Below are positions 6,419 to 14,895 of a stretch of DNA of 49,487 bases, piece after piece. The notes beneath the pieces were generated by a model that was not told the DNA's origin, made no database searches, and saw nothing but the letters and a program-made list of their open reading frames with translations. The DNA is from a bacterium (lineage in GTDB: Bacteria; Ratteibacteria; UBA8468; B48-G9; JAFGKM01): contig DAOOVW010000007.1 in NCBI GenBank assembly GCA_035370465.1, positions 1 through 49,487 on the forward strand, given 5' to 3'. A program made the translations under genes and the position numbers. The stretch's first letter is position 1. Each line of letters starts with the position of its first letter.

Positions 6419-9400
6419 ATGGAAAGAAAAGGTAGTAGTTTTTCTTTTTTAGAAGAAAAAAATGAGTTTAATAACAAAGTGGTAGAAAATGTTGAAATAC
6501 CAGACCTCCTTCTTGTTCAGAAAAAATCATATGAAGAATTTTTACAGCAAAATATTCTTCCTGGAAAAAGAGAAGTTAAAGGAATTGAAGAAGTTTTAAG
6601 AAAAATTTTCCCTATTGAAAGTAAAAATGGGAATTTAATACTTGAATATGTTAATTATACTATTGAGTTGCCTGTTTATTCAGTTGAGGAATGTATTGAA
6701 AATGGACTGACTTATGATGGAAAATTTAAAATAAAAGTTCGTCTTGCTATAAAAAATCATGAGACAGGGAAAATTATTTCGGTTAAAGAACAGGAAGTAT
6801 ATATTGGAAGTATTCCATTGATGACTGAAAGTGGTAGTTTTATTATAAATGGAATTGAAAGAGTAGTTGTAAATCAACTTTTAAGGTGCCCTGGTGTTTA
6901 TTTTAAAGAAGAAGAAATAAATGGCCAAAAAACATTATATTCTGCCAAGGTATATCCTTTACGCGGCTTATGGATAGAGTTCCACATTGATAGCCATAAT
7001 TGTCTTATCCTTTTTCTTGGGAGGAAAAAAGTTATCGGGACAATGTTTCTCAAAGCATTGGGTTTAACAAATGAAGATATTGTTAAGGAGTTTTATGGTT
7101 CAGAGGAGAAAATGCCTGAAAATTCAATTCTAAGACAGACATTACTGAGAGATACAACAAAGACCAGAGAAGATGCCTTAAAAGAAATTTATAAAGAACT
7201 AAGACCTGGTTATCCTCCAATCATTAAAGAAGCGGAAAGTTTTTTTAATTCTCTCTTTTTTTCAGATGAATTATATAGTTTGTCAGAAGCAGGAAGGGCA
7301 CAGATAAATAGAAAATTAAACCTTAATCTTACACAACAGCATTTAACAAAAGAAGATATAATTGGGATAATAAAGTATCTTTTAAATCTTACTGAAAAAG
7401 GTGAGGGGACAACTGATGATATTGACCATTTAGGAAACAAAAGAGTAAGAACAACAGGTGAAATAGTAAAGGAACATCTTTATGAAGGTTTTTTAAGAAT
7501 GCGAAGGTATTGTGAAGAGAAGATGAAAATTATTCCTCCCGAAGAAGTTGATAAGAAAGTTACTCCACAGGACTTTATAAATGGTAAAGTTTTAATGACT
7601 GTTTTAAATGATTTTTTTGCAAGAAACCAACTTTCGCAATTTCTTGAGAAAATAAATCCACTCTCAGAAATAACTCATAAAAGAAGAGTTACAGCAGTGG
7701 GAGAAGGTGGAATAAAAGAAAGAAAAAGGGCTGGTTTTGAAGTGAGAGATGTACATTATACACATTTTGGGAAAATATGCCCTATTGAAACACCAGAAGG
7801 AGCAAATATAGGACTAATTGGTTCTTTAACGGTTCATTCAAGAATAGGGGAACTTGGATTTATAGTAACTCCATATTTTAAAATTGAAAATGGGAAAGTT
7901 ACAGATAAAATTGAATATTTAAATGCAAATGATGAAGAGAATTTTAAAATTGCTCCTCCTGATGTTGAGGTGGACCCAAAAACAAAGGAAATAAAAGAAG
8001 AAGTAGTAAAAGTTAGAGTAAAAGATGGTTTATTTGAAGTTGTCCCAAAAAATGAGGTTGATTATATAGGGGTTTCTCCTATTCAAATAGTTGGTGTTAC
8101 TGCATCTCTTATACCATTCCTTGAACATGATGATTCAAACAGAGCACTTATGGGTTCAAATATGCAAAGACAAGGAGTTCCACTTATTAAAAGTGAAGTT
8201 CCTCTTGTAAAAACAGGGATGGAAAGATTTGTTATAAGAGATAGCGGGTCTGTTGTAAAAGTAAGAAGTGATGGAATTGTTAAATATGTTAGTGCAGAAA
8301 AAATTGTTATTGAGAAACAGGAAAAAGGTATTTTCCCATGGGAAAAAGAAGATATTTATTATTTGAAGAAATTTACGAGAACCAATCAGGATACATGTTT
8401 TCATCAAAGACCTGTTGTTGATATTGGGGACAGAGTTAAGAAAGGACAAATTATTTCAGATGGTCTAGCAACTTCAAAAGAAGGAGAGCTTGCATTAGGA
8501 AAAAATTTATTAGTTGCTTTTATGCCCTGGCATGGATATAACTATGAAGATGCAATTATTTTAAGTGAGAGAATGGTTAAAGAAGATGTTTTTACTTCTA
8601 TTCACATAAGGGAATTTCCAGTTGAAGCAAGAGAAACAGAATTAGGTCCTGAAGAAATAACTGCTGACCTACCAAATGTTCCAGAATCCCGGCTAAAAAA
8701 CCTTGATAAAAATGGAATAATAAGAGTTGGAGCCGAAGTTGAAGCAGATGATATTCTTGTTGGGAAAATTACTCCAAGAGGTGAATCTGAATTAACTCCT
8801 GAAGAAAAACTTTTAAGGGTAATATTTGGTGAAAAAGCGAAGGATGTTCAGAATACATCTTTAAAAGTTCCACCAGGAATTAAAGGAGTTGTTGTTAATG
8901 TTAGGAAATATGAAAGAAGAGAAAATATAAAAGAAGAAGATATAAAAAAGGAACTTAATAAAGTAAATAAGGAATATAAAGAAAAGGAAAAAATAATAAA
9001 AGAGATTATAAAAGAGCAAATAGAAAAAACTCTTAAATTACATAATATAAAGGCAAAAGTTACAACAACAAAAGAGACATGGAATAAAATAGTTGAAAAA
9101 ATACAGGATGAAAAAGTAAAAGAGAAATTACAGAAATTAATAGATATAGAAAACGAAGAAATTAAAAAATTAAAGAAGGAACTAAGAGATAAAGAAAATA
9201 AAATAAAAAAAGGTCCTGAACTTGAAATGGATGTTATATATAAAATTGTTGTTGAAATTGCAGTTAAAAAGAAAGTATCTGTTGGTGATAAAATGAGTGG
9301 TAGACATGGAAATAAAGGAGTTATATCAAAAATTTTGCCAGAAGAAGATATGCCTTTTATAGAAGATGGAACACCCGTTGATATTATATTAAATCCCTTA

Positions 9401-12400
9401 GGTGTTCCATCAAGAATGAATATTGGGCAGATTCTTGAAACACATTTAGGCATTGCATTAAAAACGCTTGGATATAGTTATGAAACACCAATATTTAAAA
9501 GTATAAAAGAATTGGAAATTAAAGAACTACTTAAAAAAGGTGGACTATCAGAAAATGGGAAAATGACTTTATATGATGGCCAGACAGGAGAAAAGTTTTC
9601 TCAGCCAATTACTGTTGGTTATATTTATATGATGAAATTGATTCACTTAGCAGATGAAAAAATTCATGCAAGAGCAACTGGTTCATATTCACTTATAACT
9701 CAACAACCATTGGGAGGGAGAAGCCAATTTGGAGGACAGCGTTTAGGAGAAATGGAGGTCTGGGCACTTGAGGGATATGGAGCAGCACATACGCTTAAAG
9801 AAATGCTTACTGTAAAAAGTGATGATACTGAAGGAAGAAAACAAATATACGAGAGTATTGCAAAAGGTATTGATTTCAAATCAAATAATACTCCTGAATC
9901 GTTTAATGTATTAAAAAGAGAATTACAGGGACTTGGATTTGATTTGAGAGTTGAAAAAAGAAATATTGGGGGTAAATCAAAGGAAATTGTAACAATAAAA
10001 GTTGCTTCTCCAACTGTAATGCGTTCATGGTCTCATGGTGAAGTTAAAAAAGCAGAAACACTTAATTACAGAACATTGAGGCCTGAAAGAGAAGGGTTAT
10101 TCTGTGAGAGAATATTTGGTCCAACAAAGGATTATGAATGTGCATGTGGTAAATATAAAAAATTAAGATACAAGGGAATAATATGCGATAGATGTGGTGT
10201 TGAAGTAACAACAAAAAGAGTAAGAAGAGAAAGAATGGGACATATTGAGCTTGCCACTCCTGTATCTTATGTATGGCTTTTTAAAAGTTCATCTAATTGG
10301 ATGGGAATGTTACTTGACCTATCTCAAAGTGAACTTGAAATGGTTTTTTATTATGCGAGATATATAGTTATAGACCCTGGTAAAACAAACCTGACTAAAA
10401 AACAATTATTAACAGAATCAGAATATTATGAAATGACTGAAAAACATGGAAATGCATTTCGTGCAGAAATTGGTGCAGAGGCAATTTTTCACCTTTTGAA
10501 AGAAATAGACCTTATATCTCTTGAAGAACAGATAAAGCAGTCATTGAGTAAAATGAAAAAAAACGAGCGTGAAACAAAAAGAAAACTTATTAAAAAATTA
10601 AGGATGATCCAGGGACTTTTAAAGACGAATACTAAACCAGAATATCTTGTTACAAATATTATACCTGTTATACCTCCTGATTTAAGGCCATTACTTCCAC
10701 TTGATGGAGGGAAATTTGTTGCTTCTGACCTGAATGACCTTTACCAAAGAGTTATAAACAGAAATAATCGTCTAAAGAAACTTATAAAATTGCAGGCACC
10801 GGATATTATCATAAGAAATGAGAAAAGGATGCTTCAAGAATCAGTGGATGCTTTAATGGATAATGGGAAACATGGAAATACTATTCTTGGAAAAGGGAGA
10901 AGACCTTTAAAATCACTTGCAGATGCATTAAGAGGTAAGCAAGGTAGATTCAGACAGAACCTTTTGGGCAAGAGAGTTGATTATTCAGGAAGAGCGGTTA
11001 TTGCTGTTGGTTCTGAATTAAAATTAAATGAGTGTGGTGTTCCAAAAGAAATGGCTCTTGAACTTTTTAGTCCATTTGTTTTAAGAGAATTGAGGAAAAA
11101 AGAATATTTCCACACACTTGGTAGTGCAAAAAGAGCAATAAGAGAGAATAAAGAGGAGGTCTGGGAAATACTTGAAAGGGTTAGTAAACATCATCCAGTT
11201 CTTCTTAATAGACAACCAACTTTGCACCGACTGAGTATCCAGGCATTTGAACCACGGCTTATAGAGGGTAATGTACTTAAACTCCATCCTCTTGTTTGTT
11301 CAGCATTTAATGCTGATTTTGATGGAGATACAATGAGTATTCATATTCCACTATTGCCAGAAACAATATTAGAAGCAGAACTTTTAATGAAGGCAACAAC
11401 TCATATACTTTCTCCAGCCAGTGGTAAACCAATTGTTTCTCCATCAAGAGATATTGGTATGGGTTGTTTCTATCTTACTTTTATTAGTGATGAAGAAGAA
11501 TATCCTGAAGATGAGAGAAAATATATTTCAAGTTTTGAAGAAGCAAAATTTCTTTACCATAATGGGTTTGTTGAATTGCACAGACCTATTAGAGTGAGAG
11601 ATGAAATAGGAGAAATTATTACAACAACTGTCGGAAGAATTCTTTTTAATGAAATTCTTCCGTTTGAATTGCCTTTTAAAAATGAGGAATTTGAAGTAAA
11701 GAAGTTAGAATCTCTTATAAAAGAAATATTTAATAAATTTGGCTATGAAAAAACAGTAGAAGTTCTTGATGGACTTAAAGAAATTGGATTTTTATATTCA
11801 ACAATTGGAGGAATTACAATAGGTATAGATGACCTTAAGATACCCGAAAAGAAAAAAGATATTATTGAAAGAGCAACAAAAGAAGCAGAAAAAGTTGAAA
11901 GAAATTATAAAAAAGGAATTATAACAGAGGATGAAAGATATAATAGAATTGTGGATATATGGACCTCTACCACAAATGAAGTTTGCGATTATTTAATGGA
12001 TACAATTGAAAAAGATAGAAGTATAAAGCCATTTAGAATCAATCCAATATATTTGATGGTAACATCAGGTGCAAGAGGTAATAAGAATCAGGTAAATCAG
12101 TTGATGGGAATGAGAGGACTGATGATAAGACCTACTAAAAAAGTTACAGGAGGTATTGGAGAAATTGTTGAAACCCCTGTTATATCAAATTTTAGAGAAG
12201 GTTTGGACCTTCTTGAATATTTTACATCAATACATGGAGGTAGAAAAGGGCTTGTTGACACTGCTTTGAAGACATCTGATGCTGGATATTTGAGTAGAAG
12301 GTTAGTTGATGTTGCTCATTCTGTTATAGTCACAGAAGAAGATTGTGGAACGCTTGAAGGTATCCTTATAGGTCCTCTTGTTGAAGAAGATGAAGTAATA

Positions 12401-13978
12401 ATACCATTAGAAGAAAGGATAATTGGTAGAGTTGCAGTAGATAATGTTGTTGATATTGTTACTGATGAGGAAATTGTAAGAGCAGGTGAAGTTATTGATG
12501 AAGAAAAGGCAAAACGTCTTGTTGAGGCAGGAATACAGAGAATAAGAATAAGGTCAGTTCTCACTTGTAAAGCAGAAAAAGGTGTTTGTGCTAAATGTTA
12601 TGGCTGGGATTTGTCAAGAGGAATAGTTGTTAATATAGGAGAGGCAGTAGGAGTTGTTGCAGCGCAATCAATTGGAGAGCCAGGGACACAACTTACATTA
12701 AGGACATTCCATACTGGGGGGACTGCTTCAAGAGGAATTGGTTCTTCTCAATTCACTGTTAAAAAAGATGGAATATTGAAATATGAAGATAATTTAAAAA
12801 CAGTTATGAATAAAGAAGGTAAAATGGTAGTTGTTCATAGAGAAGGGAATGTAAAAATTGTTGATGAAAGAGGCAGAGAATTTGAAAAATATACATTAAG
12901 AGTTGGTTCTATTATTGAATTGAAAGATGGAAGTAAAGTTAAAGAAGGACAACTTATAGCAAGTTGGAATCCATATTCAACACCTATAATTACTGATAAG
13001 GAAGGATTTATAAAATATGAAGACATAGAAATTGGAAAAACAGCAAATAAAGAAATGATTATAATACCTCACAAAGAAGATAAAGACCCGAGAATAATTT
13101 TGAGAGATAAAAAAAATAATATTATTGATGGGTATCATATTCCAGAAGGAGCAAGAATTGTTGTAAAAGAAGGTGAAAAAGTAGAGCCAGGTGATATTAT
13201 TGCTGAGAAAGTTCATACTACTGCAAGGGCACAGGATATTACTGCTGGACTTCCGAGGGTCTCTGAACTATTTGAAGCAAGAGTTCCCAGGAATCCTGCT
13301 GTATTGAGTGAAATAGATGGTGAGGTTGAAATAATGCCTTCTGAAAAAGGAACAAGAAAAATAAAGGTAAAAAATGAGGAGACACAAACAGAGAAAATCT
13401 ATATAATTCCTTATGGAAAACATCTTCTTGTTGGAAATGGTGATTATGTTATTGCTGGAAGAAAGTTAACTGATGGACCTGTGGTGCTACAGGATATTTT
13501 AAAAATACAGGGAGAGAAAAAAGTCCAGGAGTATCTACTAAACGAAATTCAAAAGGTCTATAGAGTAGAAGGTGTTACAATAAGTGATAAACATATAGAA
13601 ATAATTGTCAGACAGATGCTTTCAAAAGTAAAAGTTGAAGATGCAGGGGATACCTATCTTCTTGAAGGAGAAGAAATCAGTAGAGTTGAAATACAAAAAA
13701 TAAATGAATCATTACCAAAAGGGAAAAACCCAGCAACATATAAATCATTGGTTTTAGGAATTACAAGAGTTGCATTAAGTAGTTCCAGTTTTATTTCTGC
13801 TTCTTCATTTCAAGAAACAATGAAAGTTCTGACAAATTCAGCAATTCTTGGAGCAGAAGATTATTTAGAAGGTTTAAAAGAAAATGTAATTTTAGGAAGA
13901 TTAATTCCAGCGGGAACAGGTAAATTCACAAAAGAAATTACAGAAGAGAAAGCTGAATTTATTGAAACACAAAAGTAA
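6419..13978 (+). CDS. rpoBC: RNA polymerase beta-beta' fusion subunit (RpoB-RpoC)
   Basis: One 2519-residue open frame encodes both large subunits of RNA polymerase. Residues 1 to about 1180 are beta, including QLSQFLEKINPLSEITHKRR (404-423), PIETPEGANIGLIGSL and SGRHGNKG. Residues from about 1190 are beta': the zinc site CACGKYKK...CDRCG, NADFDGDTM at 1631-1639 with metal-binding D1633, D1635 and D1637, SGARGNKNQVNQLMGMRGLM, the second zinc cluster (CKAEKGVCAKC) and AAQSIGEPGTQLTLRTFH. The linker is about EKRNIGGKSKEIVTIK. No stop or frameshift separates the halves. The only ATG near the joint (10019) cuts into conserved beta', though an internal TTG at 9944 cannot be excluded. GAGGGAGA precedes the ATG. 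Fused subunits are known in Helicobacter/Wolinella and Wolbachia. Confidence 0.97.
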   Translation: MERKGSSFSFLEEKNEFNNKVVENVEIPDLLLVQKKSYEEFLQQNILPGKREVKGIEEVLRKIFPIESKNGNLILEYVNYTIELPVYSVEECIENGLTYDGKFKIKVRLAIKNHETGKIISVKEQEVYIGSIPLMTESGSFIINGIERVVVNQLLRCPGVYFKEEEINGQKTLYSAKVYPLRGLWIEFHIDSHNCLILFLGRKKVIGTMFLKALGLTNEDIVKEFYGSEEKMPENSILRQTLLRDTTKTREDALKEIYKELRPGYPPIIKEAESFFNSLFFSDELYSLSEAGRAQINRKLNLNLTQQHLTKEDIIGIIKYLLNLTEKGEGTTDDIDHLGNKRVRTTGEIVKEHLYEGFLRMRRYCEEKMKIIPPEEVDKKVTPQDFINGKVLMTVLNDFFARNQLSQFLEKINPLSEITHKRRVTAVGEGGIKERKRAGFEVRDVHYTHFGKICPIETPEGANIGLIGSLTVHSRIGELGFIVTPYFKIENGKVTDKIEYLNANDEENFKIAPPDVEVDPKTKEIKEEVVKVRVKDGLFEVVPKNEVDYIGVSPIQIVGVTASLIPFLEHDDSNRALMGSNMQRQGVPLIKSEVPLVKTGMERFVIRDSGSVVKVRSDGIVKYVSAEKIVIEKQEKGIFPWEKEDIYYLKKFTRTNQDTCFHQRPVVDIGDRVKKGQIISDGLATSKEGELALGKNLLVAFMPWHGYNYEDAIILSERMVKEDVFTSIHIREFPVEARETELGPEEITADLPNVPESRLKNLDKNGIIRVGAEVEADDILVGKITPRGESELTPEEKLLRVIFGEKAKDVQNTSLKVPPGIKGVVVNVRKYERRENIKEEDIKKELNKVNKEYKEKEKIIKEIIKEQIEKTLKLHNIKAKVTTTKETWNKIVEKIQDEKVKEKLQKLIDIENEEIKKLKKELRDKENKIKKGPELEMDVIYKIVVEIAVKKKVSVGDKMSGRHGNKGVISKILPEEDMPFIEDGTPVDIILNPLGVPSRMNIGQILETHLGIALKTLGYSYETPIFKSIKELEIKELLKKGGLSENGKMTLYDGQTGEKFSQPITVGYIYMMKLIHLADEKIHARATGSYSLITQQPLGGRSQFGGQRLGEMEVWALEGYGAAHTLKEMLTVKSDDTEGRKQIYESIAKGIDFKSNNTPESFNVLKRELQGLGFDLRVEKRNIGGKSKEIVTIKVASPTVMRSWSHGEVKKAETLNYRTLRPEREGLFCERIFGPTKDYECACGKYKKLRYKGIICDRCGVEVTTKRVRRERMGHIELATPVSYVWLFKSSSNWMGMLLDLSQSELEMVFYYARYIVIDPGKTNLTKKQLLTESEYYEMTEKHGNAFRAEIGAEAIFHLLKEIDLISLEEQIKQSLSKMKKNERETKRKLIKKLRMIQGLLKTNTKPEYLVTNIIPVIPPDLRPLLPLDGGKFVASDLNDLYQRVINRNNRLKKLIKLQAPDIIIRNEKRMLQESVDALMDNGKHGNTILGKGRRPLKSLADALRGKQGRFRQNLLGKRVDYSGRAVIAVGSELKLNECGVPKEMALELFSPFVLRELRKKEYFHTLGSAKRAIRENKEEVWEILERVSKHHPVLLNRQPTLHRLSIQAFEPRLIEGNVLKLHPLVCSAFNADFDGDTMSIHIPLLPETILEAELLMKATTHILSPASGKPIVSPSRDIGMGCFYLTFISDEEEYPEDERKYISSFEEAKFLYHNGFVELHRPIRVRDEIGEIITTTVGRILFNEILPFELPFKNEEFEVKKLESLIKEIFNKFGYEKTVEVLDGLKEIGFLYSTIGGITIGIDDLKIPEKKKDIIERATKEAEKVERNYKKGIITEDERYNRIVDIWTSTTNEVCDYLMDTIEKDRSIKPFRINPIYLMVTSGARGNKNQVNQLMGMRGLMIRPTKKVTGGIGEIVETPVISNFREGLDLLEYFTSIHGGRKGLVDTALKTSDAGYLSRRLVDVAHSVIVTEEDCGTLEGILIGPLVEEDEVIIPLEERIIGRVAVDNVVDIVTDEEIVRAGEVIDEEKAKRLVEAGIQRIRIRSVLTCKAEKGVCAKCYGWDLSRGIVVNIGEAVGVVAAQSIGEPGTQLTLRTFHTGGTASRGIGSSQFTVKKDGILKYEDNLKTVMNKEGKMVVVHREGNVKIVDERGREFEKYTLRVGSIIELKDGSKVKEGQLIASWNPYSTPIITDKEGFIKYEDIEIGKTANKEMIIIPHKEDKDPRIILRDKKNNIIDGYHIPEGARIVVKEGEKVEPGDIIAEKVHTTARAQDITAGLPRVSELFEARVPRNPAVLSEIDGEVEIMPSEKGTRKIKVKNEETQTEKIYIIPYGKHLLVGNGDYVIAGRKLTDGPVVLQDILKIQGEKKVQEYLLNEIQKVYRVEGVTISDKHIEIIVRQMLSKVKVEDAGDTYLLEGEEISRVEIQKINESLPKGKNPATYKSLVLGITRVALSSSSFISASSFQETMKVLTNSAILGAEDYLEGLKENVILGRLIPAGTGKFTKEITEEKAEFIETQK

Positions 13979-13992
13979 AAAGGGAGGAAATG

Positions 13993-14388
13993 ATGCCAAC
14001 AGTTAACCAATTGATAAGAAAAAAAAGAAGATTAAGAAGGAAAAAAAGTAAATCAACTGCTTTACAAAGTAATCCTTTTAAGAAAGGTGTATGTCTTTAT
14101 GTTAAGACAATGACACCAAAGAAACCAAATTCTGCACTCAGAAAAATAGCAAAAGTTCGTCTTTCAAATGGTAAAGAAGTAATTGCTTATGTTCCTGGTA
14201 TTGGGCATAATTTACAGGAACACTCAATAGTTCTTGTAAGAGGCGGAAGAGTTAGGGATTTACCAGGTGTTAAATATCATATAGTGAGGGGGACATTTGA
14301 TGCGGGGGGAGTTGAGGGAAGAAAAAAGGCAAGGTCAAAATATGGTGCAAAAAAACCAAAAGAAGAAGAGAAAAAACAGGAGGGTTAA
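13993..14388 (+). CDS. rpsL: Ribosomal protein S12
   Basis: A 131-residue decoding-centre protein. The family core is clear: TPKKPNSALRK (41-51) and GHNLQEHSIVLVRGGRVRDL (71-90). Position 88 is arginine where most bacteria have lysine (E. coli K87); that change gives streptomycin resistance in model species. The C-terminus has an extra acidic/basic tail after GAKKPK. The ATG at 13993 is 5 nt from AGGGAGG; the ATG at 13990 is only 2 nt away. It opens the str group with rpsG directly adjoining. Confidence 0.96.
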   Translation: MPTVNQLIRKKRRLRRKKSKSTALQSNPFKKGVCLYVKTMTPKKPNSALRKIAKVRLSNGKEVIAYVPGIGHNLQEHSIVLVRGGRVRDLPGVKYHIVRGTFDAGGVEGRKKARSKYGAKKPKEEEKKQEG

Positions 14389-14859
14389 ATGCCAAGAAGG
14401 AAAAGAGTAATAAAGAAAAGAATTGATGAAGACCCAAGATACAATGATTATGAAATTGAAAAATTTATAAATAAACTTATGTGGGATGGGAAAAAAGATT
14501 TAGCATATAGAATTTTTTACGATATGATGGACCAAATAAAAGAAAAAATGAATCAGGACCCTTTACCTGTTTTTAAAAAGGCACTAAATAATGTGAAACC
14601 GAAATTGGAAGTAAGACCGAGAAGAATTGGAGGAGCAACTTATCAAATTCCTATTGAAGTTTCTCCTCATAGAGGTTTATCTTTAGCAATAAGATGGATA
14701 GTTGAAACCGCAAGAAGTAAAAAAGGAAAATCAATAGTTGATAGACTTGTTGAAGAAATATTAGAGGCGTATAAAGGAGAGGGGGCAAGTATAAAGAAAA
14801 GAGACGAAACACACAAAATGGCTGAAGCAAACAGAGCTTTTGCTCATTATAGATGGTAG
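14389..14859 (+). CDS. rpsG: Ribosomal protein S7
   Basis: A 156-residue protein that nucleates the 30S head and touches the E-site tRNA. It begins MPRRKRVIKKRIDEDPRYND and contains KPKLEVRPRRIGGATYQIPI and RWIVETARSKKGKS, and ends ANRAFAHYRW, all as in the family. The start follows the rpsL stop directly, with AGGAGG inside the end of rpsL, so the two are translationally coupled. Confidence 0.97.
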   Translation: MPRRKRVIKKRIDEDPRYNDYEIEKFINKLMWDGKKDLAYRIFYDMMDQIKEKMNQDPLPVFKKALNNVKPKLEVRPRRIGGATYQIPIEVSPHRGLSLAIRWIVETARSKKGKSIVDRLVEEILEAYKGEGASIKKRDETHKMAEANRAFAHYRW

Positions 14860-14895
14860 AAATTTCACATTTTACCTTTTAGAGGTCAATTTTTT

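Noticed and set aside
8848..9453. 201-codon minus-strand frame inside rpoBC
   Set aside because: Low-complexity Ser/Phe/Ile translation opposite a Lys/Glu-rich coiled-coil stretch of beta; a shadow.
9900..10050. rpoB-rpoC fusion caused by sequencing error
   Set aside because: No homopolymer or frame change is evident at the joint, and the linker reads smoothly into beta'; it still needs read support.
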